A stretch of 6,189 nt of DNA from positions 1-6,189 of the forward strand of contig CAYTVY010000137.1 of assembly GCA_964441925.1 (NCBI GenBank), given 5' to 3'. This document shows positions 1-5,074 of the stretch, one piece after another. The stretch's first letter is position 1; every line of letters begins with the position of its first letter. Below the pieces are notes generated by a model. That model made no database searches, was not told the DNA's origin, and saw nothing but the letters and a program-made list of their open reading frames with translations. Made by a program: the position numbers and the translations under genes. This DNA comes from Geothermobacter sp964441925. GTDB taxonomy: Bacteria > Desulfobacterota > Desulfuromonadia > Desulfuromonadales > Geothermobacteraceae.

Positions 1-31
1 TTTCAGGGATTCGGACCGTCTGCGGTGATGG

Positions 32-60
32 TTGATGTTTTTCGCCGTTATTGGCAAAAT
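32..60 (+). promoter_or_regulatory. Candidate sigma70 promoter for hisI
   Basis: TTGATG (32-37) and CAAAAT (55-60) are separated by 17 bases, with four of six matches to consensus at each element. Initiation near 67 would leave an untranslated leader of about 58 bases before the hisI start at 125. The match is moderate and is based on sequence pattern only. Confidence 0.3.
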
Positions 61-99
61 GCCCCCGTCCATCCGCCACCGCCGGTCACAGCCGCCCCT

Positions 100-114
100 C
101 CTGTCAGCGACAGG
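100..114 (+). promoter_or_regulatory. Stem-loop touching the hisI ribosome-binding site
   Basis: CCTGTC (100-105) and GACAGG (109-114) form a perfect 6-bp inverted repeat around a 3-base loop. The right arm runs into the purine-rich ribosome site AGGGAGAGA (112-120) of hisI, so in the mRNA the hairpin would hide its first bases. The stem is short and could be chance or a mild translation modulator. Confidence 0.35.
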
Positions 115-124
115 GAGAGAGCCC

Positions 125-520
125 ATGAACAAAAAACAACTCGAAGAAGGCCGTGAACTGCAGATCGACTTCACCAAACGGGGCGGCCTGGTGCCAGCCG
201 TGGTCCAGGACGCGACCAGCGGCCGTGTACTGATGCTCGCCTATGTCAACCAGATGGCGCTGGAGACCAGCCTGCAGACGGGAATGGCCACCTTCTGGTC
301 GACCTCGCGCAATGCTCTTTGGACCAAAGGAGAGACCTCCGGCGACACCCTGAAGATCATCGACATCCTGGTCGACTGCGACCAGGACGCCCTACTCTAC
401 CGGGTCGAGCCCCAGGGCGGGGGATCCTGCCACACCCGGGAACCGGTCAGCGGCCAGGCCCGCACGAGCTGCTTCTATCGCCGCATCGACCCGCGGACCC
501 ACTCCCTGACACCAGCCTGA
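125..520 (+). CDS. hisI: Phosphoribosyl-AMP cyclohydrolase HisI
   Basis: This is a 131-aa cytoplasmic enzyme of histidine biosynthesis. The family hydrolyses the purine ring of phosphoribosyl-AMP to give the ProFAR precursor, the third step of the pathway. Visible signatures are LMLAYVN (36-42), WSTSRNALWTKGETSG (58-73), the metal motif DCDQD (84-88) and SCHT (101-104) with SCFYRR (115-120). By family knowledge, Asp84, Asp86 and Asp88 bind Mg and Cys85, Cys102 and Cys116 bind Zn. The ATG at 125 is chosen because it follows AGGGAGAGA (112-120) and gives the usual N-terminus; an in-frame ATG at 32 would add 31 unconserved residues. There is no fused HisE domain, so the preceding pyrophosphohydrolase step must come from another gene. 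No other his gene is in the window. The spacing between Cys102 and Cys116 is longer than in common HisI proteins. The gene ends 8 bases from the convergent rhomboid gene. Confidence 0.95.
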   Translation: MNKKQLEEGRELQIDFTKRGGLVPAVVQDATSGRVLMLAYVNQMALETSLQTGMATFWSTSRNALWTKGETSGDTLKIIDILVDCDQDALLYRVEPQGGGSCHTREPVSGQARTSCFYRRIDPRTHSLTPA

Positions 521-528
521 GCCAAGGC

Positions 529-1506
529 TCAACGGCCTGCCGCCAGCCACCAGGCCAGCAGTATGATGCCGGCCGCCGCCAGTCCCAGCAGACGGTTCAG
601 CCAGAGAGCAGGCCGGCCGTACCGCAGGTCACTCCAGCCGGCAGCACCACCAACCCCCAGACCGGCCAGCAGACCAAACAGATGCGCCCCGAGATCGGTC
701 TGCCCGTCACCGGCACCGAGCATGGCGAGCAACCCCAGCGCCGCCGCCAGGGGGAGAGCCCAGCGCCGCCACAGAGAACGACGGTAACGGACGAGGTTGA
801 GGCCGGCAATGATACCGACGGCGGCAAAGACCGCGGTCGAGGCTCCCACGGCATCGTGTGCCGGCGCCTGCAACAGGGCATTGAGTCCGTTGCCGATCAT
901 GCCGGCCAGCAACACCAGCAGCCAGGCCGTTCCCGAACCGAGTTCACGTGCCAGCCAGCCGACGGTGAAGATACCGAAGACAACGTTGCCCGCCAGGTGC
1001 AATCCTCCGGCATGCAGGGTCAGGGCCGTCGCCGTGCGCCACCACTCGCCGTCCAGAATGCGGCCGGCCCGGGCACTGCCGACGACCTGCCAGTTGACCC
1101 GGGGCAACCAGTCCCGGGCCGCCGGCCAGGCAATCAGGAAAGAGAAGGCACACAGCAGGCCGAAGACCGCCAGGGTGGCCAGCTGGTTTTCCAGCGGCGA
1201 ACGGGGTGGCGGCAACGGCGGAGGCCAGTTCCGGTTCTCCTGACGGTAGAGTTCCAGCTGCCGGCGGGATGCATCGACCAGCGACGCAGGAACCAGCAAC
1301 AGCCAGCCGGCACCATACCGCCACCGCCGACAGGGAATGCCGCATGCTTCCAGCACCAGCGCCCGGTTCCGGCATTCGTCACCGGAAAGCGGCAGCCACC
1401 CGCCACGAACCACCACTTCGTTGAGGGGCCGCCACCCCGGAGGCACATGGCAGCCATCATCCGTCGGGCCGACAGCAGGCCGGTTGCGGTTCTCCGTTTC
1501 AGTCAT
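529..1506 (-). CDS. Rhomboid-family intramembrane serine protease with soluble N-terminal domain
   Basis: This is a 325-aa integral membrane protein. Rhomboids cleave transmembrane segments of substrate proteins inside the inner membrane; the substrate here is unknown. Residues 1 to about 105 are soluble and end in a proline-rich linker (PPPLPPP, 95-101). The segment ACGIPCRRWRYGAGWLLLVP (54-73) with a following helix looks like a small DUF2007-type domain, which is a tentative call. The core holds the WWRTAT motif (155-160), HLAGN with His170 and Asn174, GAST with nucleophile Ser223, and GAHLFG with catalytic His275. This spacing closely tracks E. coli GlpG His150/Asn154/Ser201/His254. Hydrophobic stretches near 109-128, 165-187, 192-212, 219-238, 248-265, 271-290 and 303-322 suggest six core helices plus one C-terminal helix. 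All catalytic residues are present, so it should be active. The start has only a weak ACAGG upstream. It is convergent with hisI and divergent from the 64-aa gene. Confidence 0.93.
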   Translation of the reverse strand: MTETENRNRPAVGPTDDGCHVPPGWRPLNEVVVRGGWLPLSGDECRNRALVLEACGIPCRRWRYGAGWLLLVPASLVDASRRQLELYRQENRNWPPPLPPPRSPLENQLATLAVFGLLCAFSFLIAWPAARDWLPRVNWQVVGSARAGRILDGEWWRTATALTLHAGGLHLAGNVVFGIFTVGWLARELGSGTAWLLVLLAGMIGNGLNALLQAPAHDAVGASTAVFAAVGIIAGLNLVRYRRSLWRRWALPLAAALGLLAMLGAGDGQTDLGAHLFGLLAGLGVGGAAGWSDLRYGRPALWLNRLLGLAAAGIILLAWWLAAGR

Positions 1507-1535
1507 CGCCTGTCAGAGACGAAATAGAGGGCAGG

Positions 1536-1563
1536 TTGCCGGTCCGGCATGGGCTGATATAAG
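1536..1563 (+). promoter_or_regulatory. Candidate sigma70 promoter for the 64-aa gene
   Basis: TTGCCG (1536-1541) and TATAAG (1558-1563, five of six matches) are spaced by 16 bases in the 90-base divergent gap. Initiation near 1570 would precede the strong ribosome site at 1579-1588. A short palindrome, GCCGG-T-CCGGC (1538-1548), overlaps the -35 element. It could be an operator, but such GC palindromes are common at this base composition. Confidence 0.4.
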
Positions 1564-1596
1564 TAGGAGTAGACAGGGAAAGGAGGTGCCCCCGCC

Positions 1597-1791
1597 ATGA
1601 TGATCCGCGTCAGGTATCCTGACGGCGAAACCCGCATGGTGCGGCCGCCACTGCTCGACCATCTCATCCGCACCCGCAAGATCGTCGAATTCCAGCGGCA
1701 GGACGGCTGGGCCCGGCTCGGCATCGACCCGGTCCGTACCGGCCGTAGCAGCTACCAGGGTCCCGAGCGGCGACAGAACACCCTGCTCTGA
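1597..1791 (+). CDS. Small conserved-hypothetical-type protein with C-terminal GPERR motif
   Basis: This is a 64-aa protein of unknown function with no signal peptide or membrane segment, so it is probably cytoplasmic. The N-terminal half (MMIRVRYPDGETRMV) looks like a beta-hairpin. It is followed by a helix (LLDHLIRTRKIVEF, 19-32) and a second strand region (DGWARLGIDPVR, 36-47). The tail SYQGPERRQN (52-61) resembles the Y-x-GPERR tails I associate with short hypothetical proteins of Desulfuromonadia; that is from memory and unverified. The start is well supported by AAAGGAGGTG (1579-1588). A second ATG at 1600 is equally possible and would remove one residue. The gene stands alone between its own promoter candidate and the hairpin at 1818-1843. 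It shares a 90-base divergent region with the rhomboid gene, which is the only functional hint from context. Confidence 0.8.
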   Translation: MMIRVRYPDGETRMVRPPLLDHLIRTRKIVEFQRQDGWARLGIDPVRTGRSSYQGPERRQNTLL

Positions 1792-1817
1792 ACCCGAAGC
1801 CGGAAGGAAGGGAAAGA

Positions 1818-1843
1818 CCGGGAGGCGGCCATCCGCCTCCCGG
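1818..1843. terminator. Perfect 11-bp hairpin between convergent genes (terminator)
   Basis: CCGGGAGGCGG (1818-1828) and CCGCCTCCCGG (1833-1843) pair perfectly around a CCAT loop. The hairpin lies 27 bases past the stop of the 64-aa gene and 11 bases past the rubrerythrin stop. On the - strand the stem is followed by the pyrimidine-rich TCTTTCCCTTCC, so it best fits termination of the rubrerythrin transcript. On the + strand no T-run follows, but the stem could still block read-through or protect the 3' end. Confidence 0.75.
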
Positions 1844-1853
1844 CTGCAAGCCG

Positions 1854-2426
1854 CTACCAGTTCTCGCCCAGCAACTCGAAATAGGCCTGTGGATGGGCAC
1901 ACGCCGGGCAGACTTCGGGGGCGCCGGTACCGCTGTGCAGGTAGCCGCAGTTGCGGCAGCGCCAGACCACCTCGGTTTCGCGGCGGAAGACCCGACCGGC
2001 TTCGAGATTGGCCAGCAGATCGCGATAACGTTTTTCATGCTGCTTTTCGGCCACCGAGATGGCGCGCCAGGCGGCGGCGATTTCCGGAAAACCTTCCTGC
2101 TGCGCAATCTCGGCAAAACCCGGGTAGAGAACGCTGTGCTCCTCGAGTTCGCCGGCGGCGGCCGCTTTCAGATTCTCGGCGGTGCTGCCGATGACACCGG
2201 CCGGGTAGGTGGCGGTGATCTCCAGGTCTCCCCCCTCGAGAAACTTGAAGAAACGCTTGGCGTGTTCCTTCTCCTGGTTGGCCGTTTCCTCGAAGATGTC
2301 GGCGATCTGCACATAGCCCTCCTTTTTCGCCACCGAGGCGAAATAGGTGTAGCGGTTCCGGGCCTGGCTCTCGCCGGCAAAGGATTTCAGCAGATTCTTT
2401 TCGGTTTCGGTTCCCTTGATACTCAT
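1854..2426 (-). CDS. rbr: Rubrerythrin (diiron peroxidase with C-terminal rubredoxin domain)
   Basis: This is a 190-aa cytoplasmic protein. Rubrerythrins reduce hydrogen peroxide at a diiron centre with electrons passed through a rubredoxin-type iron site, and they protect anaerobes from oxygen exposure. The four-helix ferritin-like domain (about 1-140) shows Glu19 in GES, E52-x-x-H55, E93-x-x-E96 and E127-x-x-H130, the expected diiron ligand pattern. The rubredoxin domain carries CRNC (157-160) and CPAC (173-176) with 12 residues between, the short spacing typical of rubrerythrin. The length matches the classical two-domain form. The ATG at 2426 is chosen because AAGGAG (2435-2440) sits 8 bases upstream; a GTG at 2435 lies inside that ribosome site and is unlikely. 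A sigma70-like promoter candidate lies at 2477-2505 and a strong hairpin follows the stop, so it is probably transcribed alone. It is divergent from the SGNH hydrolase gene. Confidence 0.97.
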   Translation of the reverse strand: MSIKGTETEKNLLKSFAGESQARNRYTYFASVAKKEGYVQIADIFEETANQEKEHAKRFFKFLEGGDLEITATYPAGVIGSTAENLKAAAAGELEEHSVLYPGFAEIAQQEGFPEIAAAWRAISVAEKQHEKRYRDLLANLEAGRVFRRETEVVWRCRNCGYLHSGTGAPEVCPACAHPQAYFELLGENW

Positions 2427-2476
2427 ATGCAACACTCCTTCGTTGGGTCATGGGCAGAAACACCTCTTAGCCATCA

Positions 2477-2505
2477 AGCATTGCCGCATGCAACCCCTGC
2501 GTCAA
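2477..2505 (-). promoter_or_regulatory. Candidate promoter of the rubrerythrin gene
   Basis: On the - strand, TTGACG (at 2500-2505, five of six matches) is followed after 17 bases by AATGCT (at 2477-2482, three of six). Initiation near 2470 would give a leader of about 44 bases. The -35 is good and the -10 poor, which would suit an activated stress promoter, but no PerR or Fur-type box is recognisable. Confidence 0.35.
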
Positions 2506-2517
2506 GTCCGGCGGGGT

Positions 2518-2553
2518 AAAAAAACGGCCACACCGCGAAAGCCCTGCTATGAT
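2518..2553 (+). promoter_or_regulatory. Candidate A-tract plus extended -10 promoter for the SGNH hydrolase gene
   Basis: A run of seven A (2518-2524) is followed by an extended -10, TGCTATGAT (2545-2553). The hexamer TATGAT matches consensus at five of six positions. There is no -35 hexamer at the usual distance. Initiation would fall at about 2560-2561, exactly at an in-frame ATG (2561). The A-run would then sit about 37-43 bases upstream of initiation, where a proximal UP element acts. The upstream ATGs at 2549 and 2552 lie inside the -10 hexamer. Confidence 0.35.
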
Positions 2554-3160
2554 GAGACGCATGCGCCACCTGTATCTTCTGCTGTTTCTTCTGCTGCCGC
2601 TTGCCGGCTGCGACCGCCAGCCGGCCATCGTTCCCCTGCTGCCAGGCGACCGGATCCTCGCCTTTGGAGACAGCCTCACCCACGGCAACGGCGCCTCGCC
2701 GGAGCAGAGCTATCCGGCCGTACTCGAACGGCTGCTGGGCATCGAGGTGGTCAATGCCGGCGTACCGGGAGAGACCACCGCCGAAGGCCTGCGACGGCTG
2801 CCACAGGTCCTCGAGCAGGTCCGCCCCCGACTGGTCATTCTCATCCACGGCGGCAACGACTTTCTCCGCCGTCTCGATCCACGGCAGACCAAGGCCAATC
2901 TGCAGGCGATGATCGATCTCTGCCTCGAACAGGGCGCCCAGGTGGTGCTGGTGGGCGTGCCCCGTCCCGGTCTCTTTCTCTCGCCGGCCCCGCTGTACGA
3001 AGAGCTGGCGGAGCGCAACGATCTGCCCCTGCTGACAGAGGAACTGAGCGACATCCTCGCCGACCGCAGCCTGAAAAGCGACGCCATCCATCCCAATGCC
3101 GCCGGCTACCGGCGACTGGCCGAAATCCTGGCCGAACGGCTGCGCAACAACGGCGACTGA
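2549..3160 (+). CDS. SGNH/GDSL hydrolase lipoprotein (TesA-like esterase)
   Basis: This is a protein of up to 203 aa that is probably membrane-anchored and faces the periplasm. The family hydrolyses ester or thioester bonds of acyl substrates; the substrate is not evident. Four conserved SGNH blocks are visible: FGDSLTHG with nucleophile Ser42, NAGVPGETT with oxyanion Gly74, GGND with Asn103, and SDAIHPN with Asp178 and His181. They match the order and spacing of E. coli TesA. The N-terminus has basic residues, a leucine-rich core and lipobox LAGC with Cys21. Asp follows the cysteine, which in E. coli keeps lipoproteins in the inner membrane. E. coli TesA itself is a soluble periplasmic protein, so the lipid anchor is a difference. 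None of the possible starts (2549, 2552, 2561) has a clear ribosome site. Starting at 2561 gives 199 aa with the signal intact. rnhA follows 64 bases downstream with its own promoter. Confidence 0.92.
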   Translation: MMRRMRHLYLLLFLLLPLAGCDRQPAIVPLLPGDRILAFGDSLTHGNGASPEQSYPAVLERLLGIEVVNAGVPGETTAEGLRRLPQVLEQVRPRLVILIHGGNDFLRRLDPRQTKANLQAMIDLCLEQGAQVVLVGVPRPGLFLSPAPLYEELAERNDLPLLTEELSDILADRSLKSDAIHPNAAGYRRLAEILAERLRNNGD

Positions 3161-3170
3161 CCCTCACCAC

Positions 3171-3199
3171 TTGGAGCGTCCCGGCCGTTCTGCTATGCT
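3171..3199 (+). promoter_or_regulatory. Sigma70-type promoter of rnhA
   Basis: TTGGAG (3171-3176) and TATGCT (3194-3199) are spaced by the ideal 17 bases, and TGC before the -10 makes it an extended -10. Initiation near 3206 would leave a leader of about 19 bases carrying AGGGAGGTG (3208-3216). This is the best-formed promoter in the window. Confidence 0.6.
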
Positions 3200-3224
3200 G
3201 CCCGGCCAGGGAGGTGGCCATTCC

Positions 3225-3680
3225 ATGACAAAACCCGCACCACTGGTCGAAATCTTTTCCGACGGCGCCTGCAGCGGCAACCCCGGGCCGGGAGGCTGGG
3301 GCACCCTGCTGCGCTGCGGCGAGCATGTCCGCGAGCTGTCCGGCTACGAGCCGGAGACAACCAACAACCGCATGGAGCTGATGGCGGCCATCGCCGGCCT
3401 CGAAGCCCTGAAACGTCCCTGCCGGGTACGGCTGACCACCGACTCGCAGTACCTGAAAAAGGGGATGACCGAATGGCTTCCCGGCTGGATCCGCCGTGGC
3501 TGGAAAAACGCCCAGAAGAAACCGGTCGCCAACCGCGATCTCTGGGAAAGACTGCTCGAGCTGGAGAAACAGCACCAGATCGAATGGTGCTGGGTGCGGG
3601 GACATGCCGGCCATCCGGAAAACGAACGCTGCGACGAACTGGCCCGCCAGGCGATCGCCAACGGCCGCGGCTCCGGATGA
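3225..3680 (+). CDS. rnhA: Ribonuclease HI
   Basis: This is a 151-aa cytoplasmic endonuclease that cuts the RNA strand of RNA-DNA hybrids, removing R-loops and primer remnants. All catalytic residues are seen: Asp13 in FSDGACSGNPG, Glu51 in NNRMEL, Asp73 in TTDSQY, His127 in RGHAGHPENE and Asp137 in CDELA. These align with E. coli Asp10, Glu48, Asp70, His124 and Asp134 at a constant offset of three. The basic segment WIRRGWKNAQKKPVANRDLW (88-107) is the substrate-handle region of the type I bacterial enzyme. Length is normal and there is no N-terminal hybrid-binding domain. The start at 3225 is fixed by AGGGAGGTG (3208-3216); a longer frame reaching back to 3096 overlaps the upstream gene and the promoter and is not real. 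The stop is 9 bases from the convergent AIM24-family stop. Confidence 0.98.
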   Translation: MTKPAPLVEIFSDGACSGNPGPGGWGTLLRCGEHVRELSGYEPETTNNRMELMAAIAGLEALKRPCRVRLTTDSQYLKKGMTEWLPGWIRRGWKNAQKKPVANRDLWERLLELEKQHQIEWCWVRGHAGHPENERCDELARQAIANGRGSG

Positions 3681-3689
3681 CCGCCCCCC

Positions 3690-4439
3690 TCAGTCCCCGA
3701 GGAAACGTCCCAGCAAGCCACCCCCGCCGGCGTCACCTGAGCCGGTGTTGCGACCGACGGCCGCGGCAATCCGGTCGGCCAGCCGCGAAAAGGGCAGACT
3801 CTGCAGATAGACCCGGCCCGGCCCGGTCAGCCGGGCGAGGAAGAGGCCCTCTCCCCCGAACAGGGCATTCTTGAACCCGCCGACCATCTGGATGTCGTAG
3901 GAGACACTCGGCGCGAAAGCCACCAGGCAGCCGGTATCGACCCGCAGGGATTCGCCCGCCGCCAGCTCCTTCTCGACAATGGTGCCGCCGGCATGCACGA
4001 AGGCCAGGCCATCGCCGGTCAGCTTCTGCAGGATGAAGCCTTCCCCGCCGAACAGGCCGGCACCGAACTTGCGCGTGAAGGCGACCTCGATCTCCACCCC
4101 TTGCGCCGCGCAGAGAAAGGCATCCTTCTGGCAGAGGAAGGTTCCCCCGAGCTGCGTCAGGTCGAGCGGCACGATCTTGCCAGGATAGGGAGCGCCGAAC
4201 GAGACGTGCCGCTTGCCCGTATCCCGGTTGACAAAGGCGGTGATGAAAAAGCTCTCGCCGGTGACCATCCTCTTCAATCCCGAGAAGATGCCGCCACCGG
4301 TGGAGGTCTGCATTTCGATGCCGTCCTCCATGAACATCATCGCCCCGGCCTCGGCCCGCACCGCCTCACCCGGGTCGAGCTCCACCTCCACCAGCTGCAT
4401 GTCGTCGCCATGAATCCTGTAATCGATGACATCGGCCAT
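3690..4439 (-). CDS. AIM24 / TIGR00266 family protein
   Basis: This is a 249-aa member of the AIM24 (PF01987) family, whose bacterial members have no firmly established biochemical role; the yeast namesake affects mitochondrial inner-membrane organisation. Family hallmarks visible are AEAGAMMFM (29-37), GGGIFSGLKRMVTGESFF (48-65), the duplicated glycine motifs FGGEGFILQKLTG (130-142) and FGGEGLFLARLTG (194-206), and LQSLPFSRLADRI (212-224). The repeats reflect the two related beta-halves of the fold. The C-terminus is a glycine-rich linker and GLLGRFLGD, a short amphipathic tail. There is no signal peptide, so it is cytoplasmic or membrane-peripheral. The start at 4439 is supported by AAAGGGGAG (4446-4454); an in-frame ATG at 4475 would place this site inside the gene. 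It is convergent with rnhA. The 109-base upstream gap holds two inverted repeats. Confidence 0.9.
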   Translation of the reverse strand: MADVIDYRIHGDDMQLVEVELDPGEAVRAEAGAMMFMEDGIEMQTSTGGGIFSGLKRMVTGESFFITAFVNRDTGKRHVSFGAPYPGKIVPLDLTQLGGTFLCQKDAFLCAAQGVEIEVAFTRKFGAGLFGGEGFILQKLTGDGLAFVHAGGTIVEKELAAGESLRVDTGCLVAFAPSVSYDIQMVGGFKNALFGGEGLFLARLTGPGRVYLQSLPFSRLADRIAAAVGRNTGSGDAGGGGLLGRFLGD

Positions 4440-4456
4440 TCGTTGCTCCCCTTTCA

Positions 4457-4471
4457 GACAATCGAATTGTC
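4457..4471 (-). promoter_or_regulatory. Palindrome just upstream of the AIM24-family ribosome site
   Basis: GACAAT (4457-4462) and ATTGTC (4466-4471) form a perfect 6-bp inverted repeat around CGA. It lies two bases upstream of the ribosome site AAAGGGGAG. It could be a repressor operator or, in RNA, a small hairpin next to the translation start. No matching regulator is in the window. Confidence 0.35.
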
Positions 4472-4490
4472 CCATCTATTGGATCTGTCA

Positions 4491-4518
4491 CGTCTCCCCG
4501 TCACCGGCGGGGCAGACG
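4491..4518 (-). terminator. Imperfect GC-rich hairpin between two - strand genes
   Basis: CGTCTCCCCG (4491-4500) pairs with CGGGGCAGACG (4508-4518) in a 10-bp stem with one bulged base and a 7-base loop. It lies about 30 bases beyond the stop of the 144-aa exported-protein gene. No T-run follows on either strand, so it is not a textbook intrinsic terminator. It may stabilise the 3' end or pause transcription before the AIM24-family gene. Confidence 0.4.
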
Positions 4519-4548
4519 CACCGTCAACTCCCATTCCGGCATTTTCTT

Positions 4549-4983
4549 TCAATCGCCCGAGGAGATGTACTGGATTCCGATCAGGGTCTGCAAGCCGTCC
4601 AGTTCGCAGACCTTTGACGAGGTTCCTTTCTGGATCTGGACGAGATCGGTGCCCCGGACACAGTTGAACTTGTCGTCCTTGGCGTTGTAGGGCACACAGG
4701 TCCAGCCTTTCAGGCGCCGCGCGTACCAGGCCTTGACCTGCTGGTAGGCATCGGCCGTCAGCAGCAGAACCGTGTTGAAGGAACCAGAACTGCTGTGAAA
4801 GCAGAACCGGCTGCCGGGATAGGCGGGAATGCCTACCTCGTCCGCGTCCGGCACGACACGCTGCGCCTCCGTCACCCTGGCTTTCGAATGCAGCGGCGCG
4901 CTTTGGTCGACCAGGGGACCGGACCAGGCCGCCGTGCCCCCAAGAAAAATCATTGCCATCATCATTCCCGCTTGTCGAAACAT
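4549..4983 (-). CDS. Exported protein of unknown function, four cysteines
   Basis: This is a 144-aa protein that I do not recognise. The first 22 residues (Arg near the N-terminus, then MMMAMIFLGGTAAW) look like a signal peptide, with cleavage around residue 19-22, so it is probably periplasmic. The mature part has Cys61, Cys96, Cys108 and Cys126, enough for two disulfides. A stretch IPAYPGSRF (52-60), then LLLTADAYQQVKAWYARRL (73-91), fits a pattern also seen in the partial gene at 5432-6189. The predicted alternation of strands and one main helix (78-91) suggests a small alpha/beta domain. The start at 4983 follows GGGAGG (4989-4994) at five bases and is well supported. There are no catalytic-looking motifs. 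It sits in a - strand run with two other exported proteins, 109 bases before the AIM24-family gene. Confidence 0.85.
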   Translation of the reverse strand: MFRQAGMMMAMIFLGGTAAWSGPLVDQSAPLHSKARVTEAQRVVPDADEVGIPAYPGSRFCFHSSSGSFNTVLLLTADAYQQVKAWYARRLKGWTCVPYNAKDDKFNCVRGTDLVQIQKGTSSKVCELDGLQTLIGIQYISSGD

Positions 4984-5013
4984 AGCTGCCTCCCATAGAT
5001 CAATAGCTGTTCT

Positions 5014-5042
5014 CTAGCACGGCTTGGCAGGTTCGTGGTCAA
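5014..5042 (-). promoter_or_regulatory. Weak promoter candidate for the 144-aa exported protein
   Basis: On the - strand, TTGACC (at 5037-5042, five of six matches) is followed after 17 bases by TGCTAG (at 5014-5019), a poor -10. The 91-base gap between the two - strand genes could thus carry its own promoter, but read-through from upstream is equally possible. Confidence 0.22.
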
Positions 5043-5074
5043 TTTCATATCGAACCATGCTCATATATGCCCCG

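Larger units (their letters stand above)
1..124. other. Upstream region of hisI, no assignable gene
   Basis: This is the stretch before hisI. The + strand frame starting at base 2 stops at TGA 26-28 and the frame starting at base 3 stops at 33-35, so the tail of an upstream gene could end in either, but too little is visible to tell. The frame from base 1 stays open to 156 and overlaps hisI; its third codon positions become AT-rich after about base 28 and its translation turns proline-rich, so I do not call it coding. A promoter candidate (32-60) and a stem-loop (100-114) are listed separately. Confidence 0.4.

Noticed and set aside
1..72. A - strand frame from an ATG at 72 open to the window edge, possibly a gene divergent from hisI.
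   Set aside because: The 24 visible residues look random, the ribosome site is poor, and the frame crosses the promoter candidate. It is too short to support.
319..1527. A 402-codon open frame on the + strand, longer than the rhomboid gene it overlaps.
   Set aside because: It runs antisense to a rhomboid with all catalytic motifs and overlaps hisI. Its product is a low-complexity Pro/Gln/Arg-rich string with no ribosome site, as expected for a stop-poor shadow in GC-rich DNA.
1893..2519. A 208-codon open frame on the + strand opposite rubrerythrin.
   Set aside because: It is antisense to a clear two-domain rubrerythrin; the glycine-rich product has no recognisable domain or ribosome site.
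2517..2545. A run of seven T on the - strand at 2518-2524, considered as an intrinsic terminator.
   Set aside because: No stem of useful length precedes it on that strand, and it lies upstream of the rubrerythrin promoter where no gene ends.
3183..3207. Inverted repeat GGCCG/CGGCC flanking the rnhA -10 element.
   Set aside because: Five GC pairs with a 15-base loop are expected by chance in this composition.
2841..3614. A 257-codon open frame on the - strand.
   Set aside because: It lies antisense across the SGNH hydrolase and RNase HI genes, both certain, and has no family motif.
4982..5009. Direct repeat ATAGCTG at 4982-4988 and 5003-5009, 21 bases apart.
   Set aside because: Seven-base repeats at this distance arise easily by chance. 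The first copy overlaps the start codon, and no further copies are seen.
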